Below, in pieces: positions 40,408 through 43,632 of a stretch of 43,632 bases of DNA; position 1 is the first letter of the stretch, and every line of letters starts with the position of its first letter. The notes below the pieces were generated by a model. The model was not told the DNA's origin. It ran no database searches and saw only the letters and a program-made list of their open reading frames with translations. The stretch spans positions 1-43,632 of the forward strand of contig JAIVJS010000083.1 in the NCBI GenBank assembly GCA_020199905.1, given 5' to 3'. The stretch comes from Acidobacteriota bacterium (GTDB lineage: Bacteria > Acidobacteriota > Thermoanaerobaculia > UBA5066 > Gp7-AA6). The position numbers were made by a program, and so were the translations under genes.

Positions 40408-42141
40408 ATGCCGTTGCTGCCGGAGATTCTTTCTCTCGTGATGGCTGCGACGTCGAACGCGAGTCCTCCGGATCTCCTTCTCCAGGGCGGAACGGTCTAC
40501 GAATCCGCGCAGTCCCCCGGCCGCCCCGCCTCCGTGGTGATCCGGGCGGGCCGCATTCTGTTCGTCGGGGAGCCCGGGCGCGCCCGGGAGCTCTCTCCCT
40601 CCGCGACGGTCGTGCCGGTGGCGGGGGCCGCCGTCTTTCCCGGCTGGACGGATGCGCACGGGCACCTGCTGGGGCTCGGAAAGTCGCTCGAGACCGCGGA
40701 TCTGAAGGGAGCCGCGACGGCGTCCGAGGCGGCGGCGCGGATCGCCGCCATCGCCTCGAAGCTGCCTCGCGAGGCGTGGGCCGAAGGCCGGGGCTGGGAC
40801 CAGAATCACTGGCCCGGGGGAAGTTATCCGGACGCCCGCGATCTCGACGTGGTCGCCGACCGGCCCGCGGTCGCGCGCCGCGTCGACGGACACGCGATCT
40901 GGGTCAACGGAGCGGCGCTTCGAAAAGCGGCTGTGGGCGCCTCCACTCCGGACCCGGCGGGCGGACGCATCCTGCGGAGACCGGACGGCTCCCCCACGGG
41001 CGTGCTGGTCGACAACGCCATGGATCTGGTCACGCGGGCGATGCCGCCGTCCTCGACCGCAGACTTCGAGCGCCAGATCGTCGCCGCGGCCCGCGCGTGC
41101 GCGCGGCTCGGCTTGACGTCCGTGCAGGACGCCTCCGGGTACGGCCCGGCGGAGATCGACTCTCTTCGCCGGCTCGCGGGCCGGGGCGAGCTCCCGCTGC
41201 GGATCTATGCGACGGTCTCGCCCGAGGCCGCCAACCTCGCGGCCGCGCTCGCGAAAGGCGCGCGGATCGGGCGCGGGAGCGATCTCCTGACCATCCGCGC
41301 GATCAAGGCGTACGCGGACGGCGCGCTCGGCAGTCGCGGCGCGGCCCTTCTCGCCGATTACTCCGATGAGCCCGGCAACCGCGGCCTGCTCGTGACGCCG
41401 CCCGAGCGTCTGGCGGAGATCGCTCGCCAGGCGCGCCACACCGGGTGGCAGCTCTGGATCCACGCGATCGGCGACCGCGGCAACCGCGTGGCCCTCGACG
41501 CATTTTCCTCCGCGCGGCAGGCCGAGCCGAAAGCGCCCGCCGGCGGCGATCGTCCGCGGATCGAGCACGCGCAGGTGATCGCACTGGACGACATCGCCCG
41601 ATTTCCCCGCGACGGGGTGATCGCCTCCGTCCAGCCCACGCACGCCACGTCCGACATGGACTGGGCGGAGAGACGCGTCGGTCCCGACCGGATCCGGGGC
41701 GCGTACGCGTGGCGGCGGCTCGTGAACGCCGGCGCGCGTCTGGCGGGCGGAAGCGATTTTCCCGTCGAATCCGAAAACCCGCTGCTCGGGTTCTACGCCG
41801 CGATCACGCGCCAGGATCCGTCCGGAAAGCCTCCCGCCGGATGGCGTCCCGAGGAACGTCTCTCGAGGGCCGAGGCGCTCGCGCTGTTCACGTCCGACGC
41901 CGCGTTCGCCGCCTTCGAAGAGGACCGGCGCGGCCGGATCGCACCCGGCTATGAGGCCGACCTGACGGTCTTCGCCTCCGACCCGATGCGCGCTCCCGCC
42001 GGCGAGATCCCCTCGATCCGGACGCTCCTGACGGTGGTCGGCGGGCGTGTCGTGCACGGACCCGATTCGGTGCGATCCAGCTCTCCGGGCGCCGGCGCCG
42101 TCCCTGCCGAAGGCACCGTCCCCGCCGGAGCGGGGCGTTGA
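40408..42141 (+). CDS. Amidohydrolase family protein (YtcJ-like)
   Basis: A 577-residue metal-dependent hydrolase of the amidohydrolase superfamily. The N-terminal beta-sandwich ends VVPVAGAAVFPGWTDAHGH, whose HGH is the HxH metal site. Residue marks further on are the SVQDASG strand, KAYADGALGS (lysine region), QLWIHAIGDRGN, RIEHAQVI and GSDFPVE, the later metal His and catalytic Asp. This layout matches YtcJ/N-acyl-amino-acid deacylase-like proteins of about 550 residues. Its substrate is unknown. The C-terminal Pro/Ala/Gly-rich stretch is likely disordered. Its TGA overlaps the start of the next gene (TTGA). Start: ATG at 40408; an ATG at 40441 could also be used. Confidence 0.9.
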   Translation: MPLLPEILSLVMAATSNASPPDLLLQGGTVYESAQSPGRPASVVIRAGRILFVGEPGRARELSPSATVVPVAGAAVFPGWTDAHGHLLGLGKSLETADLKGAATASEAAARIAAIASKLPREAWAEGRGWDQNHWPGGSYPDARDLDVVADRPAVARRVDGHAIWVNGAALRKAAVGASTPDPAGGRILRRPDGSPTGVLVDNAMDLVTRAMPPSSTADFERQIVAAARACARLGLTSVQDASGYGPAEIDSLRRLAGRGELPLRIYATVSPEAANLAAALAKGARIGRGSDLLTIRAIKAYADGALGSRGAALLADYSDEPGNRGLLVTPPERLAEIARQARHTGWQLWIHAIGDRGNRVALDAFSSARQAEPKAPAGGDRPRIEHAQVIALDDIARFPRDGVIASVQPTHATSDMDWAERRVGPDRIRGAYAWRRLVNAGARLAGGSDFPVESENPLLGFYAAITRQDPSGKPPAGWRPEERLSRAEALALFTSDAAFAAFEEDRRGRIAPGYEADLTVFASDPMRAPAGEIPSIRTLLTVVGGRVVHGPDSVRSSSPGAGAVPAEGTVPAGAGR

Positions 42142-42917
42142 GGGCGCGCCGTGCGAAGGGATCCGGGGTTCTCTTCGCCTGCGCCGTTCTTCTCCTGGCG
42201 GCTGCGTGCGGCCCGGCCGGGGACGCGAAAGCCGGCGTGACTCCGGCGGCGCAGGATGACACCGCCCGAAAACGGGCGCAGATGGTCGAGACGCAGATCG
42301 TCGCCCGCGGCGTCCGCGACCCCAACGTCCTGGCGGCCATGAGGGACGTGCCCCGCCACGAGTTCGTCGATGCTTCGCAGAGGGATCATGCGCACGACGA
42401 CGGGCCGGTGCCGATCGGCGGGAGCCGCCAGACGGTCTCGCAGCCGTACATCGTCGCCCTGATGACGGAGCTGCTCGAGCTCGGGCCGGAGGAGAAAGTC
42501 CTCGAGATCGGAACGGGATCGGGATACCAGAGCGCCGTGCTCGGAAGGGTGGCGGGCCACGTGTACTCGATCGAGATCATTCCGGAGCTCGCGCGCGCGT
42601 CCGAAGAACGCCTCCGGCGGCTCGGATTCAAGAACGTCACCGTGCGCGAGGGGGACGGCTACCGCGGCTGGCCCGAGCACGCGCCGTTCGACGGCATCAT
42701 CGTGACGGCCGCTCCGGAGAGGATTCCCCAGCCGCTGCTGGATCAGCTGGCGCCGAACGGACGGATGGTCATTCCCGTCGGCGGATTCTTCCAGGAGCTG
42801 AAGGTCTTCAAGAAGGACGCGAACGGGAAGGTGACCGAGAAGGACATCATCCCGGTGCGTTTCGTCCCGATGACCGGCGAGATCGAGAAGACTCCTCCCG
42901 TCCCGCCGCAGAATTGA
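42138..42917 (+). CDS. pcm: Exported Pcm-like L-isoaspartyl methyltransferase
   Basis: A 259-residue protein. After a short basic start, a hydrophobic stretch ends LLLAAAC, a good lipobox with Cys at about residue 24. The rest is a protein-L-isoaspartate O-methyltransferase: RKRAQMVETQIVARGVRDPN, DVPRHEFVD, the PIGGSRQTVSQPYIVALM substrate loop, motif I KVLEIGTGSGYQSAVLG, YSIEII and FDGIIVTAAPERIP. Pcm repairs isoaspartyl damage in proteins and uses S-adenosylmethionine, which is cytosolic, so an exported form is odd but such forms have been described in Gram-negatives. Start: TTG at 42138 overlapping the amidohydrolase stop. Its TGA overlaps the MFS start (TTGA). Confidence 0.88.
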   Translation: MRARRAKGSGVLFACAVLLLAAACGPAGDAKAGVTPAAQDDTARKRAQMVETQIVARGVRDPNVLAAMRDVPRHEFVDASQRDHAHDDGPVPIGGSRQTVSQPYIVALMTELLELGPEEKVLEIGTGSGYQSAVLGRVAGHVYSIEIIPELARASEERLRRLGFKNVTVREGDGYRGWPEHAPFDGIIVTAAPERIPQPLLDQLAPNGRMVIPVGGFFQELKVFKKDANGKVTEKDIIPVRFVPMTGEIEKTPPVPPQN

Positions 42918-43632
42918 GCAAGACCGAAGAAGCGCCGCTTCCGATGGCGGCCCCGTTCCTGGCTTTGAACCGGACGTTCAAGGCGTTCACCTACCGGGAC
43001 TATCGGCTCCTCTGGGCCGGCGCCTTCACCTCGAGCATCGGGACCTGGATGCAGCAGGTGGCGCAGGCCTGGTTGATCTTCACGATGACCGGGTCCGCGT
43101 CGCTCCTCGCCCTCGACGCGTTTCTCGGAGCCGCCCCGTTCCTGGTGTTCTCCCTGTTCGGGGGCGTCTTCGCGGACCGGTTCGACCGGCGAAAGATCCT
43201 GCTCTCCTCGCAGCTCGTCCAGCTCACATCGGCGTTTCTTCTGGCCGGCCTCATCGCGACGAATCACGTCGCCGTGTGGATGATCCTGACGCTCTCCTTC
43301 GTCGTCGGCTTTGCGCAATCCTTCGGCGGCCCCGCTTACCAGGCCCTCGTGCCGACGCTCGTGGACCGCGAAGACCTTTCGAATGCCGTGGCGCTGAACT
43401 CCATTCAGTTCAACCTCGCGCGGGTGATCGGGCCCGTGCTGGCCGGCATCGCGTTCTACAAGCTCGGCGCGGCGGCATGCTTCGGCCTGAACGGAATCTC
43501 CTTCATCGCGGTGATCGCCGCGATCCTGCTCTTGAAGCGCGGCGCCCCGATCGCCCCCGCGGCGGAGCGGGTGTGGCGGAGCCTGAAGACGGGAGTGAAG
43601 GCGGTGCGGGACGGCGGCCCGCTCCTGGGGCT
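42914..43632 (+). CDS. MFS exporter, EntS/MFS_3-like (partial, C-terminus outside window)
   Basis: About 239 codons of a major facilitator are visible, open to the window edge. RDYRLLWAGAFTSSIGTWMQ is the EntS-type opening; further membrane segments and GGVFADRFDRRKILL (the loop 2-3 DR-x-RR motif) follow, then AYQALVPTLVDREDL and NSIQFNLARVIGPVLAG. This subgroup is usually around 400-420 residues and often exports siderophores or drugs; the cargo here is unknown. Start: TTG at 42914 overlapping the Pcm-like stop (TTGA), preceding the in-frame ATG at 42944. It may be co-transcribed with the two genes before it. Confidence 0.85.
   Translation, partial: MSKTEEAPLPMAAPFLALNRTFKAFTYRDYRLLWAGAFTSSIGTWMQQVAQAWLIFTMTGSASLLALDAFLGAAPFLVFSLFGGVFADRFDRRKILLSSQLVQLTSAFLLAGLIATNHVAVWMILTLSFVVGFAQSFGGPAYQALVPTLVDREDLSNAVALNSIQFNLARVIGPVLAGIAFYKLGAAACFGLNGISFIAVIAAILLLKRGAPIAPAAERVWRSLKTGVKAVRDGGPLLG

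Noticed and set aside
39343..42057. Long minus-strand open frame (904 codons)
   Set aside because: Antisense to the PP2C phosphatase and amidohydrolase genes, which have clear family motifs; no motifs of its own.
1..43632. tRNA, rRNA, CRISPR or insertion sequence
   Set aside because: No cloverleaf-like, rRNA-like, spaced-repeat or transposase sequence was seen by reading; a covariance-model scan would be needed to exclude small RNAs.

Overview
The window is about 43.6 kb of GC-rich bacterial DNA, almost fully coding, with 36 gene calls; the first and last genes are cut by the window edges. There are no rRNA or tRNA genes, insertion sequences or CRISPR arrays that I can see. Abundant PKD/FG-GAP secreted proteins, PEGA proteins, an outer-membrane-barrel-like protein and partner-switching regulators suggest a Gram-negative, soil-type lineage. 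My best guess is Acidobacteriota, perhaps near Thermoanaerobaculia. That is inference from protein style, not from a marker-gene tree.

Region 1 (1-7.0 kb) is housekeeping and regulation: a proline dehydrogenase (partial) and a ComF-type phosphoribosyltransferase on the minus strand, a small outer-membrane protein, an Lrp/AsnC regulator facing a DnaJ-like chaperone, and a minus-strand set of XRE regulator, TPR protein and secreted protein.

Region 2 (7.1-28.6 kb) looks like a surface-polysaccharide locus. A Wzm-type ABC permease comes first, followed by three large exported proteins (FG-GAP lipoprotein, an unrecognised 545-residue secreted protein, and a 1592-residue PKD protein), two of which end in strong intrinsic terminators. 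Then comes a tight run: radical SAM/SPASM enzyme, Wzt-type ATPase with carbohydrate-binding tail, methyltransferase, GT4, GT2, GNAT, a PIG-L deacetylase-GT2 fusion, GT4, GT2, GT2. The genes probably build, modify and export one glycan through the Wzm/Wzt transporter.

Region 3 (28.7-31.4 kb) holds a PEGA surface protein and, on the minus strand, tmk-holB.

Region 4 (31.7-40.3 kb) is the most system-like part: a membrane PDZ-GAF-PP2C phosphatase, a TPR protein, a GAF-AAA+-Fis regulator with a degenerate sigma-54 contact loop and a missing AAA+ lid, a small membrane ORF, an RsbW-like kinase, a STAS antagonist, and a second GAF-PP2C phosphatase. It reads as a partner-switching pathway with no sigma factor in the cluster.

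Region 5 (40.4 kb to the end) has an amidohydrolase, an exported Pcm-like methyltransferase and the start of an MFS exporter.

Translational coupling is very common: thirteen gene junctions can be read as 4-base NTGA overlaps, none of them ATGA, and one of them forces a CTG start codon.
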